64,000 bases of DNA from Bufo bufo (GCF_905171765.1 NC_053391.1:692779035-692843034), one strand, 5' to 3'; shown: positions 10,225-23,042, numbered from the stretch's first letter. Program-made: numbers and translations. Notes: generated by a model from the sequence alone, not told the origin.

Positions 10225-13200
10225 CTACTATTCTAGATTCAGCTCTAAATGGGGCTGCTCCTTCTGTCACTGTTTATAGGGGTAGTTCTAACTGGCACTG
10301 TCTTTAGGGATATTTCTAGCTGGCAATTCTTAAAGATGTAGTTCTAGCTGGCATTGTTTAAAGGGGTAACTAGTTGGCACTGTTTATAGGGGTAATTCAA
10401 GCTGCCACTGAAAAAATAGATTCCGCTTATAGGGGAAGTTCTCGCTGGCACTCTTTAAAGACTAACTTTAGCTACCACTGTTTACAGGGGTATTTCTAGC
10501 TGGCTCTGTCCTTATGGGTATTCCTAGCTGACACTGTTTATAGAGGTAGTTCTAGCTAACACTGTTTATAGGGGTAGTTCTATCTGGCAGTATTAATAGA
10601 GGTAGTTCTATCTGTCACTGTTTATAAGGGTAGTTCTAGCTGACACTGTTTATAGAGGTAGTTCTAGCTGGCACTGTTTATAGAGGTAGTTCTATCTGGC
10701 ACTGTTTATAGAGGTAGTTCTAGCTGGCACTGTTTATAGAGGTAGTTCTAGCTGGCACTGTTTATAGAGGTAGTTCTAGCTGGCACTGTTTATAGAGGTA
10801 GTTCTAGCTGGCACTGTTTATAGAGGTAGTTCTAGCTGGCACTGTTTATAGAGGTAGTTCTAGCTGGCACTGTTTATAGAGGTAGTTCTAGCTGGCACTG
10901 TTTATAGAGGTAGTTCTAGCTAACACTGTTTATAGGGGTAGTTCTAGCTGGCACTGTTTATAGAGGTAGTTCTAGCTGGCACTGTTTATAAAGGTAGTTC
11001 TAGCTAACACTGTTTATAGGGGTAGTTCTAGCTGGCACTGTTTATAGAGGTAGTTCTAGCTGGCACTGTTTATAGAGGTAGTTCTAGCTAACACTGTTTA
11101 TAGAGGTAGTTCTAGCTAACACTGTTTATAGAGGTAGTTCTAGCTGACACTGTTTATAGAGGTAGTTCTATCTGTCACTGTTTATAAGGGTAGTTCTAGC
11201 TGGCACTGTGTATAGAGGTAGTTCTAGCTAACACTGTTTATAGGGGTAGTTCTAGCTGGCACTGTTTGTTTAGAGGTAGTTCTAGCTGGCACTGTTTATA
11301 GAGGTAGTTCTAGCTAACACTGTTTATAGGGGTAGTTCTAGCTGGCACTGTTTATAGAGGTAGTTCTAGCTGGCACTGTTTATAGAGGTAGTTCTAGCTG
11401 GCACTGTTTATAGAGGTAGTTCTAGCTAACACTGTTTATAGAGGTAGTTCTAGCTGACACTGTTTATAGAGGTAGTTCTAGCTGACACTGTTTATAGAGG
11501 TAGTTCTATCTGTCACTGTTTATAAGGGTAGTTCTAGCTGACACTGTGTATAGAGGTAGTTCTAGCTGGCACTGTTTATAGAGGTAGTTCTAGCTGGCAC
11601 TGTTTATAGAGGTAGTTCTAGCTGGCACTGTTTATAGAGGTAGTTCTAGCTGGCACTGTTTATAGAGGTAGTTCTAGCTGGCACTGTTTATAGAGGTAGT
11701 TCTAGCTGGCACTGTTTATAGAGGTAGTTCTAGCTAACACTGTTTATAGGGGTAGTTCTAGCTGGCACTGTTTATAGAGGTAGTTCTAGCTGGCACTGTT
11801 TATAGAGGTAGTTCTAGCTGGCACTGTTTATAGAGGTAGTTCTAGCTGGCACTGTTTATAGAGGTAGTTCTAGCTAACACTGTTTATAGGGGTAGTTCTA
11901 TCTGGCAGTATTAATAGAAGTAGTTCTATCTGTCACTGTTTATAAGGGTAGTTCTAGCTGACACTGTTTATAGAGGTAGTTCTATCTGGCACTTTTTATA
12001 AGGGAAGTTCTAGCTGTCACTGTTTATAAAGGTAGTTCAAGCTGACACTATTTATAGAGGTAGTTCTATCTGGCACTGTTTATAGGGGAAGTTCTAGCTG
12101 GCACTGTTTATAAGGGTACTTCTAGCTGGCATTGTTTATAGAGGTAGTTCTAGCTGGCACTGTTTATAGAGGTAGTTCTATCTGTCACTGTTTATAAGGG
12201 TAGTTCTAGCTGACACTGTTTATAGAGGTAGTTCTAGCTGGTACTGTTTATAGAGGTAGTTCTAGCTGGTACTGTTTATAGAGGTAGTTCTAGCTGGCAC
12301 TGTTTATAGAGGTAGTTCTAGCTGGCACTGTTTATAAGGGTAGTTCTAGCTGGCACTGTTTATAAGGGTAGTTCTAGCTGGCACTGTTTATGAGGGTAGT
12401 ACTAGCTGGCACTGTTTATGAGGGTAGTACTAGCTGGCACTGCTTCTATGAGTAGTTTTAGCTTCTACTGTTTATAGGGATGTCTGTAGCTGGTACTTTT
12501 TACACGAGCACTTCTAGCTGCTTCTGTCTTTAGCAGTATTTCTAGCTGGCACTGTTTAAAGGGGAAGTTTGAGATGGCACTCTTTAAAAGGGTAAAGTTT
12601 TCTGCAACTGTTTATAGGGGTAGCTCTATCTGGTGCCATTTATAGGGGTAATTCTAGCCGGCTCTGTCTTTAGGGATATTTCTAGATGGCATTGCTTAAA
12701 GATGTAGTTCTAGCTGGCATTGTTTAAAGGGGTAATTAGCTGGCACTGTTTATAAGGGTAGTTCTAGCTGGCACTGTTTATAAGGGTAGTTCTAGCTGGC
12801 ACTGTTTATGAGGGTAGTACTAGCTGGCACTGTTTATGAGGGTAGTACTAGCTGGCACTGCTTCTATGAGTAGTTTTAGCTTCTACTGTTTATAGGGATG
12901 TCTGTAGCTGGTACTTTTTACACGAGCACTTCTAGCTGCTTCTGTCTTTAGCAGTATTTCTAGCTGGCACTGTTTAAAGGGGAAGTTTGAGATGGCACTC
13001 TTTAAAAGGGTAAAGTTTTCTGCAACTGTTTATAGGGGTAGCTCTATCTGGTGCCATTTATAGGGGTAATTCTAGCCGGCTCTGTCTTTAGGGATATTTC
13101 TAGATGGCATTGCTTAAAGATGTAGTTCTAGCTGGCATTGTTTAAAGGGGTAATTAGTTGGCACTGTTTATAGGGTTAGTTCTACCTTTCACTGTTTATA

Positions 13201-14327
13201 GGGGCAATTCTAGCTGCCACTTGTTAAAGAGATAATGCTATTAGATACTGCTTATAGGGGAAGCTCTAGCTGGCACTCTTTAAAGGGCTGAACTACCACT
13301 GTTTATAGGGGTATTTCTAGCTAGCTCTGTCATTAGGAGTAATCCTAGCTGGCACTCTTCATATGGATAGCTGTAGTTGGCACTGTTTATATGGGTAGTT
13401 ATATCTGGCACAGTTTGTAGGGGTAGTTCTATCTGGCACTGTTTATAGGGGAATTTCTAGCTGGCACTGTTTATAGGGGTAGTTCTAGTCAGGACTGTTT
13501 ATAGGGGTAGCTCTAGCTGGCACTATTTATAGGGGTAGTTCTTTCTGGCACTGTTTATAGGAGTAGTTCTATCTGGCACGGTTTATAGTTGTAGATCTAG
13601 TTGGCACTGTATATTCGTAGCTCTAGCTGGTACTGTTTATAGTCATAGCTTCAGTTGGCTTCTTTATAATTGTACCTCTAGCTATTACTTTTTAAAGTGA
13701 ATTTGTCTGCCACTGTTTATAGAAGGGGGGTCTATCTGGCACTGTTAGTAGGGGGAAGCTCTATTGGCACTATTTATAATCATATCTCAGGCTGTTACTG
13801 TTTTATGGGTAACTATAGCTGGCACTTTTGATAGTCGTTGTTCTAGCTTTCACTCTTTAAAGGCGTAACTCCAACTTGCACTGTTTAAAGGGTACATAGG
13901 GGTAGTTCAAGCAGGCACTGTTTAAAGGCATAACTCTAGCTGATACTCTTTATAGGGGTAGTTATAGCTGGTCCTCTTTTTGGAGGAAGTTCTAGCTGGC
14001 ACTATTTATAGAGGTGCCTTTACCTTGGCACTGTTTATAGGGGTAGTTTTATCTGGCACTGTTTATAGGGGTAGTTTTATCTGGCACTGTTTATACTGGT
14101 AGTTATAGCTGGCACTGGTTATAGAGGTAGTTCTAGCTGGCACTGTTAATAGTCTTAGCTCTGCTTGGCACTGTTTATAGGGGTAGTTCTCTCTGGCACT
14201 GTTTATAGGGGTAGTTTCAAGCTGGCAATGTTTATAGTCATAGCTCTGCCTGGCACTGTTTATAGGGGTAGTTCTCTCTGGCACGGTTTATAGTTGTAGA
14301 TCTAGTTGTCACTGTATATTCGTAGCT
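10225..14327. repeat. 28-bp minisatellite, first segment
   Basis: Consensus about CTGTTTATAGAGGTAGTTCT plus AGCTGGCA, repeated roughly 145 times. Units are nearly identical between about 10600 and 12350 and more diverged on both sides, the usual pattern of a core kept uniform by recent unequal exchange. Frames read through it are artefacts. Confidence 0.97.
12330..13160. repeat. Higher-order duplication (418-bp period) inside the minisatellite
   Basis: The segment from about 12345 to 12740 recurs almost unchanged 418 bp further on. Odd variants are shared, such as TTTATGAGGGTAGTACTAGC, TTTTTACACGAGCACTTCTA and TCTAGCCGGCTCTGTC. A multi-unit block was therefore duplicated recently. Confidence 0.9.
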
Positions 14328-15387
14328 TTGCAGCGTCCCACATATGTGTGTAAAAGGGACACGTTAAACATCTGCCTATTTAGTTAATGTATTTGCAATG
14401 TATGGTATTTCCTATTTATCAGGCTGGCATTGTCATGACATCTATTCACCCCTAGGTGGTGCTGTCATTACTTAGACAGAACAGAAAGGAAGTAGTTAGT
14501 CAGTGTGTGAAAGTCAGAGAGAGAAGAAGAAAGTTAATGGAGGAGAGAAACAGGCTTTAACCACGATGTAGCTGCAATATCTTTCCTCCAGGACCTGATC
14601 AATCCTGGAGCGGACAAACTAAGAGTAGTTACAGCAGCTTAGCACTGGACAGTAAGTCTACGTCTAAATATGAAGCAAGCCTAGTGAAGGTGAGAGCTGA
14701 GCCTGGCCTATGGACTTCACAAGCACAAGTGACCAACAGTAACTTTCCAAGTTCCTGGACACGACTGGATGATTAAAGGCCATATTTATCCTATTTCACT
14801 AGAAGCCTTCTGGGATATAGTGAACCTGAATACTTCAGGAGAGCATCCTGCAAATATTGTCTCAGAGAGTTTGCCTGCCGCGAGGGAGAAACGCCCTTAT
14901 TGGTTAGCTCAAGATGAGTAGAAAACAGTATATTTAGTACCTGAGTGCTATAGAAAGTGGACTTAAAGTAAATCTAATTATTCTTTGCCTGTAAAGCTAA
15001 AGTACTAGAGAATTCCCTAACTGACAATTGCCTGACCTGTATTAAGGAATATCAGTCCAACTAATATCTAGATTATTACCTTTGATGTGTAAACAAACTG
15101 TACCAACTGTCCTGAGACTATTGAACATTTTCACCTAACGGTGCTGGCGTCACGAACGCAGGGGCCCAGCCACCAAAGCACCTTAAAAACCTATACCATC
15201 AAGGGCACCTCAACTTCCATCTGGCCGGTGTTCCTGGCAATAGAGAGTGCCCCGGAGGATTTAGTGCTGTCCTTCCCTCCACTGCACTGCTGGTCCAGGG
15301 AGGCTCTGCTAATCGTGAGTAAATTAACCACTACCCCCATTGGCCCACCGTAGCCTCACGTGTTGCCCCTTTGGCCTGGTCGTTACA
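14328..15387 (+). mobile_element. LTR-like insertion in the minisatellite (solo LTR?)
   Basis: About 1.06 kb of unique DNA splits the array, with AGCT on both sides of the junction (14324-14327 and 15387-15390). The insert begins near TGCAGCGTCCC and ends near GGTCGTTACA, matching the TG...CA of an LTR. Its 3' half contains GGCGTCACGAACGCAGG. The LTR-like element at 48.2-49.0 kb also has a CTGGCGTCACGAA block, which suggests related families. No gag or pol is visible, so a solo LTR is the simplest reading. Orientation is inferred from the shared block. Confidence 0.6.
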
Positions 15388-16830
15388 GCTCTAGCTGGTA
15401 CTGTTTATAGTCATAGCTTCAGTTGGCTTTTTTATAATTGTACCTTTAGCTATTACTTTTTAAAGTGAAAATTGTCTGCCACTGTTTATAGAGGGGGGGG
15501 GGGCTCTAATTGGCACTATTTATAATCATATCTCAGGCTGTTACTGTTTTAAGGGTAACTATAGCTGGCACTTTTGATAGGCGTGGTTCTCACTTGCACT
15601 CTTTAAAGGCGTAACTCCAACTTGCACTGTTCATAGGGGTAGTTCTAGCAGGCACTGTTTAAAGGCATAACTCTAGCTGGCACTGTTTATAGGGGTAGTT
15701 CTAGCTGGCACTATTTATAGAGATGCCTTTAGCTTGGCACTCTTTATAGGGGTAGTTCTATCTGGCACTGTTCATACTGGTAGTTATAGCTGGCACTGGT
15801 TATATGATTAGTTCCAGCTTCTACTGTTTGTAGGGATATTTTTAGATGGTACTTTTTATACGAGCAATTCTAGGTGCTTCTGTCTTTAGCAGTATTTCTA
15901 GCTGGCACTGTTTAAAGGGGTAGTTTGAGATGGCATTCTTTAAAAGGGTAACTTTAGATAGGACTGTTTATAGGTTTAGCTCTATCTGGTATTGCTTATG
16001 GGGGTAATTCTAACTGGCACTGCTTAAAGATGTAGTTCTAGTTGGCACTGTTTATAGGGCTAGTTCTACCTATCACTGGTTATAGGGGTAACTCTAGCTG
16101 CCACTGGTTAAACAGATAATGCCAGTAGATACTGCTTATATGGGTAGTTCTAACTGGCACTATTTAAAGGACTAACTTTAGCTGGCACTGTTTATAGGGG
16201 ATGTTCTAGCTGGCACTATTTATAAGAGTAGTTCTAGCTGGCACTGTTTATATTCATAGCTCTATCTGGCACTGTTTATACGGGTAGTTATAGCTGGCAC
16301 TGTTTATAAGGGTAGTTCTATCTGGCACTGTTTATACGGGTAGTTATAGCTGGCACTGTTTATATTCATAGCTCTATCTGGCACTGTTTATAGGGGTAGT
16401 TCTAGCTGACACTGTTTATAGAGGTAGTTATAGCTGGAACTGTTTATAGGGGTATTCCTAGCTGGCACTACTTATACGGGTAGTTCTAGCTGGCGCTGTT
16501 TATATTTATAGCTCTAGCTGGCACTATTTATAAGGGTAGTTCTGTCTGGCACTGTTTATAGGGGTATTTTCAAGCTGGCACTGTTTATAGTCTAAGCTCT
16601 ATCTGGCACTTCTTATAGGTGTAGTTCTATCTGGCACTGTTTATACGGGTAATTCTATCTGGCAGTAGTAAAAGGGGTATTTCTAGCTGGTACTGTTTAA
16701 AGGGTTAACTCGAGCTGGCACAATTTATAGGGGTAGTTCTAGCTGGCACTGTTTAAAGGGGTAATTTTAGCTGGCAATGTTTATAATCGTTGGTCTAGTT
16801 TGCACTGCTTATATTCATAGTTCTAGGGCA
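15388..16830. repeat. 28-bp minisatellite, second segment
   Basis: The same repeat continues with more diverged units. The first 200 bp match a stretch at about 13600-13830 (for example GCTTCAGTTGGCTT and AATCATATCTCAGGCTGTTA), so a larger block had been duplicated before the LTR-like insertion. Confidence 0.95.
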
Positions 16831-18042
16831 GTTTTGTTGTAAGTAGCGGGTGCAATCACAGGGAGCTGCGATAGCGCCAGCCCTGTCATTGTACCCCTCA
16901 GATGCTGCGTTCATACAGTACAGACCAAAAGTTTGGACACACCTTCTCATTCAAAGAGTTTTCTTTATTTTCATGACTATGAAGGCATCAAAACTATGAA
17001 TTAACACATGTGGAATTATATACATAACAAACAAGTGTGAAACAACTGAAAATATGTCATATTCTAGGTTCTTCAAAGTAGCCACCTTTTGCTTTGATTA
17101 CTGCTTTGCACACTCTTGGCATTCTCTTGATGAGCTTCAAGACGTAGTCCCCTGAAATAATGATGGCCACTCGTTTTTCTTTACTTAGCTGCTTTTTTCT
17201 TGCCATAATACAAATTCTAACAGTCTATTCAGTAGGACTATCAGCTGTGTATCCACCTGACTTCTCCTCAAAGCAACTGATGGTCCCAACCCCATTTATA
17301 AGGCAAGAAATCCCACTTATTAAACCTGACAGGGCACACCTGTGAAGTGAAAACCATTTCAGGGGACTACCTCTTGAAGCTCATCAAGAGAATGCCAAGA
17401 GTGTGCAAAGCAGTAATCAAAGCAAAAGGTGGCTACTTTGAAGAACCTAGAATATGACATATTTTCAGTTGTTTCACACTTGTTTGTTATGTATATAATT
17501 CCACATGTGTTAATTCATAGTTTTGATGCCTTCAGTGTGAATCTACAATTTTCATGGTCATGAAAATAAAAAAAACTCTTTGAATGAAAAGGTGTGTCCA
17601 AACTTTTGGTCTATACTGTACATGATTACGGCATCTGAGTGTAAAATTAACAATAATTTATTATCAAACTTACCGCCTCCATTTGCTCGCGACGGGCCGG
17701 CCACCGCCATGTTGCTTGAAGATCTCGGCCGAAATCCTGTGCTGCGCGAGATTACGTCATCACGTCAGCTGGCGCGGTGACATGACGTCATCACATCGGT
17801 GTGATGATGCAATCACGCACCACACAGGATTTCGGCCGAGATCTTCAAGCAAGATGGAGGTTGGCGGCCCGTCACCAGCAAATAGAGGCGGTAAGTTTGA
17901 ATTTTTTAGTTTTTTATACTATTTCAGGTTAAATCGATTCGCTGACACGAAGCACAAGGAAATTCGGCTTGTAGGCGAATCAAATTTATCCTGAAATTTG
18001 GATCGATTTCCACTTCGTGGGATTTGATTCGCTCATCTCTAC
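16831..18042. mobile_element. Fold-back element with TTCGCTCATC terminus, carrying a nested MITE
   Basis: Around the nested MITE (16916-17618) the DNA forms one element. Long inverted arms CCATGTTGCTTGAAGATCTC and GAGATCTTCAAGCAAGATGG (about 17708-17860) flank a CpG-rich centre, and the right end is GATTCGCTCATCTCTA. The left part (TTGTAAGTAGCGGGTGCAAT and CCTCAGATGC) matches, in reverse, the element at 45.0-45.9 kb. It entered the 28-bp array; its left terminal repeat seems lost. Confidence 0.7.
16916..17618. mobile_element. Tc1/mariner-derived MITE, copy A (nested)
   Basis: Termini CAGTACAGACCAAAAGTTTG and its inverted partner ending TATACTG are flanked by TA. The interior keeps only scraps of a Tc1 transposase gene (AAGAGAATGCCAAGAGTGTG, the CKAVIKAKGGYFE part). 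It is the most reduced of three copies (others at 26723 and 55319) and lies inside the fold-back element. The surrounding host sequence (ATGCTGCGTTCA before, TGATTACGGCATCTG after) rejoins when the MITE is removed. Confidence 0.9.
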
Positions 18043-18331
18043 TGGTAATGTTCAAAGGATTAACTCTAGCTGTCACTTTTTATAAAGGTAAATATAGTTT
18101 GCAATGTTTAAATTGGTAGTTCTAGCTTTTACTGTTCATGGAGGTAATTTTAGCTTGCACTGTTAATGGGTTAACTCTAGCTGGTACTGTCTATAGGAGT
18201 AGTTCTTGCTTGCACTGTAATGGGTTAACTCTAGCTGGCACTTTTTATAAAGGTGAATATTGTTCACAATGTTTTAATCAGTAGTTCTAGCTTTCACTGT
18301 TTATAGAGGTAATTTTAGCTGGTACTGTGAA
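18043..18331. repeat. 28-bp minisatellite, third segment
   Basis: Diverged units between the fold-back element and the Tc1 element, for example GGGTTAACTCTAGCTGGCAC. Confidence 0.85.
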
Positions 18332-19887
18332 CAGTGCCTAGGAAAATTATTAACACCCCCTTTTTTTAAGTTCAATGTTTTGGTAATCTGAATTTTATGT
18401 GATGGATCAGAACACAATAGTCCACATTGGTGAAGTGAAATGAGAAAAATATATAAATAAAACTATTGTTTAGAAATAGAAAACAGAAAATTGTCCTGTG
18501 CGTGTGTATTCACCCCCTTTGTTAGGAAGCCCATAAAAAGCTCTGGTACAACCAATTACCTTCAGAAGTCACATAATTAGTGAAATGATGTCACCTGTGT
18601 GCAATCTAAGTGTCACATGATCTGTCATTACATATACACACCTTTTTGAAAGGCCCCAGAGGCTGCAACACCTAAGCAAGAGGCATCACTAACCAAACAC
18701 TGCCATGAAGACCAAGGAACTCTCCAAACAAGTAAGGGACAATGTTGTTGAGAAGTACAAGTCAGGGTTAGGTTATAAAAAAATATCCAAATCTTTGATG
18801 ATCCCCAGGAACACCATCAAATCTATCATAACCAAATGGAAAGAACATGGCACAACAGCAAACCTGCCAAGAGACGGCCATCCACCAAAACTAACGGACC
18901 GGGCAAGGAGGGCATTAATCAGAGAGGCAGCACAGAGACCTAAGGTAACACTGGAGGAGCTGCAGAGTTCCACAGCAGACACTGGAGGATCTGTACATAG
19001 GACGACAATAAGCCGTACGCTCCATAGAGTTGGGCTTTATGGCAGAGTGGCCAGAAGAAAGCCATTACTTTCAGCTAAAAACAATAAGGCGCGTTGTGAG
19101 TTTGCGAAAAGGCATGTGGGAGACTCCCAAAATGTATGGAGGAAGGTGCTCCGGTCTGAGGAGACGAAAATTGAACTTTTCGGCCATCAAAGAAAACTAT
19201 GTCTGGCACAAACCCAACACATCACATGGTGGTGGCACCATCCTGCTGGGGGATTGGACTGGGAAACTGGTCAGTGTGGAGGGAAAGATGGATGGTGCTA
19301 AATACAGGGATATTCTTGAGCAAAACATGTACCACTCTGTGCGTGATCTGAGGCTAGGACGGAGGTTCTCCTTCCAGCCGGACAATGACCCCAGACACAC
19401 GGCTAAAGCAACACTTGAGGGGTTTAAGGGGAAACATATAAATGTGTTGGAACGGCCGAGTCAAAGCCCAGATCTCAATCCAATAGAAAATCTGTGGTCA
19501 GACTTAAAGATTGCTGTTCACAAGGGCAACCATCCAACCTGAAGGAGCCGGAACAGGTCTGCAAGGAGGAATGGGCAAAATCCCAGTGGTAAGATGTGGG
19601 AAGCTCATAGAGACTTATCTAAAGCGACTTGGAGCTGTGATTGCCGCAAAAGGTGGCTCTACAAAGTACTGACTTTAGGGGGGTGAATAGTTCTGCACAT
19701 TGACTTTTTCTGCTATTTTGTCCTATTTGCTGTTTGCTTCACAATAAAAAAAAAACATCTTCAAAGTTGTGCGAATGTTCTGTAAATTAAATGATGCAAA
19801 TCCTCAAACAATCCATGTTAATTCCAGGTTGTGAGGCACCAAAACATGAAAAAAGTCAAGGGGGGTGAATATTTTTGCAAGGCACTG
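18332..19887 (+). mobile_element. Tc1-like transposon, near full length
   Basis: A 1556-bp element has terminal repeats beginning CAGTGCCTAGGAAAATTATT and ending GCAAGGCACTG. Inner copies of the CACCCCCTTTG/AGGGGGGTGAA motif at each end give the IR/DR layout with about 200-bp ends seen in the fish and frog Tc1 group. It inserted in the 28-bp minisatellite; TA follows the right end, while the left flank is no longer a clean TA. It carries one decayed transposase gene. Confidence 0.93.
18705..19542 (+). pseudogene. Tc1 transposase, frameshifted
   Basis: The N-terminal paired-like HTH (MKTKELSKQVRDNVVEKYKS to about residue 120) and [20 protein letters not shown] are intact in one frame. The frame breaks near 19195, and the rest ([11 protein letters not shown], then [12 protein letters not shown], then [11 protein letters not shown] and [11 protein letters not shown]) continues in another. 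The DDE triad is incomplete as read: the first Asp is Glu (RSEETK where SDETK is usual), while the second Asp (DNDP) and the Glu (NPIE) remain. Part of the glycine-rich box is also deleted, and the frame ends early, soon after NPIENLW. No active enzyme is expected. It would have cut and pasted the element at TA sites. Confidence 0.9.
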
Positions 19888-19889
19888 TA

Positions 19890-20360
19890 TATGGGTAATT
19901 CTATCTGAAACTGTTTATAGGGGTATTTCAAGCTGGTACTGTTTATAGGGGTAATTTTAGCTGGTACACTTTATAGGGGCAATTTTAGATTTCATTGTAT
20001 ATAGGGATAACTGTAGCTGGTACTTATTATATAAGTAATTTTTATCTGGTACTGTTTATAGGGGTAATTCTACTGAAACTGTTCATAGGGGAAATTCTAG
20101 CTGGTACTATTTATAGGGGTAATTTTTGCTGGTACTGTTTATAGTATAATATAATTTTAGCTTTCATGGTTTAAAGAGATAATTTTAGCTGGAAGTTTTT
20201 ATAGGGGCAATTTTAGACTTCACTGTTTATAGGGGTAACTCTAACTGGTCCTATTTATAGGGGTAGATCTATCTGGCACTGTATATAGGGGTCATTTTAG
20301 CTTTCACTGTTTATAGGGGTATCTCTAGCTGGTACTTATTATAGAAATAATTCTATATGA
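19890..20360. repeat. 28-bp minisatellite, fourth segment
   Basis: The last, most diverged units (GGTACTGTTTATAGGGGTAA type). The array dies out near 20360. Confidence 0.85.
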
Positions 20361-21110
20361 AACTGTTACTGTGCTATCCATGGACCATATGAGTCATGGT
20401 GGTCAGAGACCATCTGAGGGACCCTCTACCGTAGGACAGCGGTCTATCTGATACTCCTGAGTACTACTAATTACTTCACAATATGTATATATACATTATG
20501 TAAAGTAACAATGTATCATCTGATATAATACAGCACCATTCTCACAAGGAAACCTGTAATCTCCAATTATCCTGCACCCGGATCACTGAATCTCACATGT
20601 AATTAAGCGGCGAGCGCAGTGATGTGGACGCCCGTTGTTTAGTGATCGATGACGTCGCCACGATATTACCTGGAATCCGGATACACCCGACAAGTCGCCT
20701 GAAGCTCGCTGCCCGGAAACCTTCCATATTTACAGTGAGGTTATCGTGGACGCGGCACGCCTCATTTATACTGTAACCACATAATGTGTAATAATGTCAC
20801 CGTTATTGATTTACCAACATTTCCTCCAGAGCAGCGAGCGGAAAAGATCAGCCGAGCGCGGAAAATAACAAAACCCTCAAGTGATTTACTGTAGGTGATT
20901 ATTCCAGAAAAATGAAGTAATGTGCCAAGAGTTTACGACACCAACCATGGGGTGTGCAACTGCTATGAGGCCGAGCAGGAGGGGGGCATTTAATAAGGCG
21001 TATTTGCAGCGATGGAAAGTGGGGAGATTGCCCAAAGACATGGTCTTCTTGGGGTTACTGAGGACTGTACCCAGGAAGATTATGCTTTACTGTTAGTTCT
21101 GGGACTTCAG
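20361..21110. other. No gene seen
   Basis: Unique DNA, CpG-bearing around 20600-20750 (GATGACGTCGCC). No exon or known repeat is recognised. Confidence 0.5.
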
Positions 21111-21990
21111 CAGAATTCCCTTGAAAACTCCAGACCACCAGGGACTTTACAACTGGCTTCTTCACTATCCTAGACCACCATGGATTTTATCCTAAAACTT
21201 TTTATTGCTATAAACCTCCAGAGACCAGGAGTGCACTGGCCATAGACCCTACTGGGAAATTTCCCAGTGAGCCGATGCGTAGGGGGCCGCCCGAGCCCTC
21301 CTCATGGCCACCGGCCGGGTACATAGTGACCTGGTGCTCACAGCATTAATTAATGCTGGGAGCATCAAGTATTTATGCACCTGGCCCATGTTGCCCGGTC
21401 TTCTGTCAGTTTCGACTTACCTACAATATGGGGCCACTTTTTAGGTTTGTTTACAGGGCCAGTTAAATTTCCCAGTCCGCCCCTGCCAGAGATTGTACAC
21501 TTAACCCCATAAATACCTTAGACCATTAGAAATTTTTACCATTAACCGCATCACAGCCTTTTATCATAGACTTTTTTACTTCCCTAGACCACTAGGGACT
21601 GTGTCATTAACTCTTTAAATTCTATAGCCCTCCATGGAATTGATCATTAATCCCTTCCAAGCCCAGAACCACCAGGAAATTTATCATTAATCCCCTCAAC
21701 TCCTCCAAAAATGAATAACTTTTTAAGTCACCCACTGACCCAGAAAACAGTGGATTTTACCATTAAACCCTTCATTATCCTAGACAACCAATACATTTCC
21801 CCTTAACCCCCTGCACTGCCAAAGACTACCTGGAACATTATCATAAATCCCTTCACTGCCCTAGACCACCAGTGAGTCTAGCATTAACTGTTTCACTGAC
21901 CTAGACTTTGCCATATACCCCTTTACTGTCCTAGACCATCAGAGGTTTTACCATTAACACCTTCACAGCCCTATAGCAAGGGGGGATAAT
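21110..21990. repeat. Degenerate tandem repeat (CCTAGACCACCAGGGACTTT type) with insert
   Basis: Diverged units of about 35-40 bp read CCTAGACCACCAG, then a variable word, then CCATTAACCCCTTCACTGCC. A GC-rich segment at about 21230-21485, starting GAGTGCACTGGCCATAGACC and ending CCCAGTCCGCCCCTGCCAGA, interrupts the array and looks like a dispersed-repeat insertion. Confidence 0.7.
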
Positions 21991-22530
21991 TGAGGAATTT
22001 CAAGAAAAATTGAGTCCAGGCCTTGTATGTAGTTGAATAGCAGCTTTACGTTGCATAAACATTCTCCAAAATGGTTTACAGACTTTGTCTTGGTCCCAGC
22101 AGGCGTTAGCATTAAAACTGGCAGGCAAACTCGACTCTGCTACATCGGTTTCTCTCTGGCACTGCTGTGCTGGTAGGCTGACTGTATGACTTTGCTTCTT
22201 CTGTATGCTGCACTCTCTTTGTATGGTCCGTCTCTAGATTATGCCAGGGAACTTTCCTCCTGGCTCCTGAGGCTCTAAGCTTTGGCCTCCATGGTCAGCA
22301 GAGCTGAGGGTGCTCTGGCTGGCTTGGCCATGTCCAGCAGAGACGTACCCTGCACACCTTCCCCTAGCAGGGGGTAAGCTAGACTACCTGGACTTCTGCC
22401 CCATCCTTCCTGCAGGAAGTAGGACTCACCCACTTCTCTACAGAGGGGGCTAGAATGGAATGTTACAATCTATCTAGGATAGCTCTGCCATATTTTCTGC
22501 TACCTGCTGGTGAACCAGTCACATTACATG
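21975..22530 (-). mobile_element. LTR-like remnant, same family as 48.2 kb
   Basis: On the minus strand it begins ATGTAATGTGACTGGTTCAC and runs through CAGCAGGTAGCAG, CTTCCTGCAGGAAGGATGGG, GTCTAGCTTACCCCC, AAGACAAAG and GACTCAATTT. The same order occurs on the plus strand from 48208. It is truncated on its 3' side and abuts a cut-off Tc1 element. Confidence 0.75.
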
Positions 22531-23042
22531 AGTCGGACTGGAGCTCTCTGCCCTTTACCAATCCAGCCACGGGCCCATCCATCTGGCCCATCAAGACTCA
22601 CTCTCATTTCATCAGTCCATAAAACCTTAGAAAAATCAGTCTTGAGATATTTCTTGGCCCAGTCTTGACGTTTCAGCTTGTGTGTCTTGTTCAGTGGTGG
22701 TCGTCTTTCAGCCTTTCTTACCTTGGCCATGTCTCTGAGTATTGCACACCTTGTGCTTTTGGGCACTCCAGTGATGTTGCAGCTCTGAAATATGGCCAAA
22801 CTGGTGGCAAGTGGCATCTTGGCAGCTGCACGCTTGACTTTTCTCAGTTCATGGGCAGTTATTTTGCGCCTTGGTTTTTCCACACGCTTCTTGCGACCCT
22901 GTTGACTATTTTGAATGAAACGCTTGATTGTTCGATGATCACGCTTCAGAAGCTTTGCAATGTTAACAGTGATGCATCCCTCTGCAAGATATCTCACTAT
23001 TTTTGACTTTTCTGAGCCTGTCAAGTCCTTCTTTTGACCCAT
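22524..23042 (-). pseudogene. Tc1-like transposase, N-terminal two thirds
   Basis: A 172-residue frame begins MGQKKDLTGSEKSKIVRYLA. A helix-turn-helix region (about residues 8-50) is followed by the WTDEMRVSLDGPDGW block that holds the first catalytic Asp of the DDE triad. The frame then runs into the LTR-like remnant, so the second Asp, the Glu and the C-terminus are lost. The family differs from the other Tc1 copies in this window. Confidence 0.88.

Noticed and set aside
10225..14327. Regular 28-bp repeats that could suggest a CRISPR array
   Set aside because: Units are directly contiguous with no unique spacers, and the host is a vertebrate.
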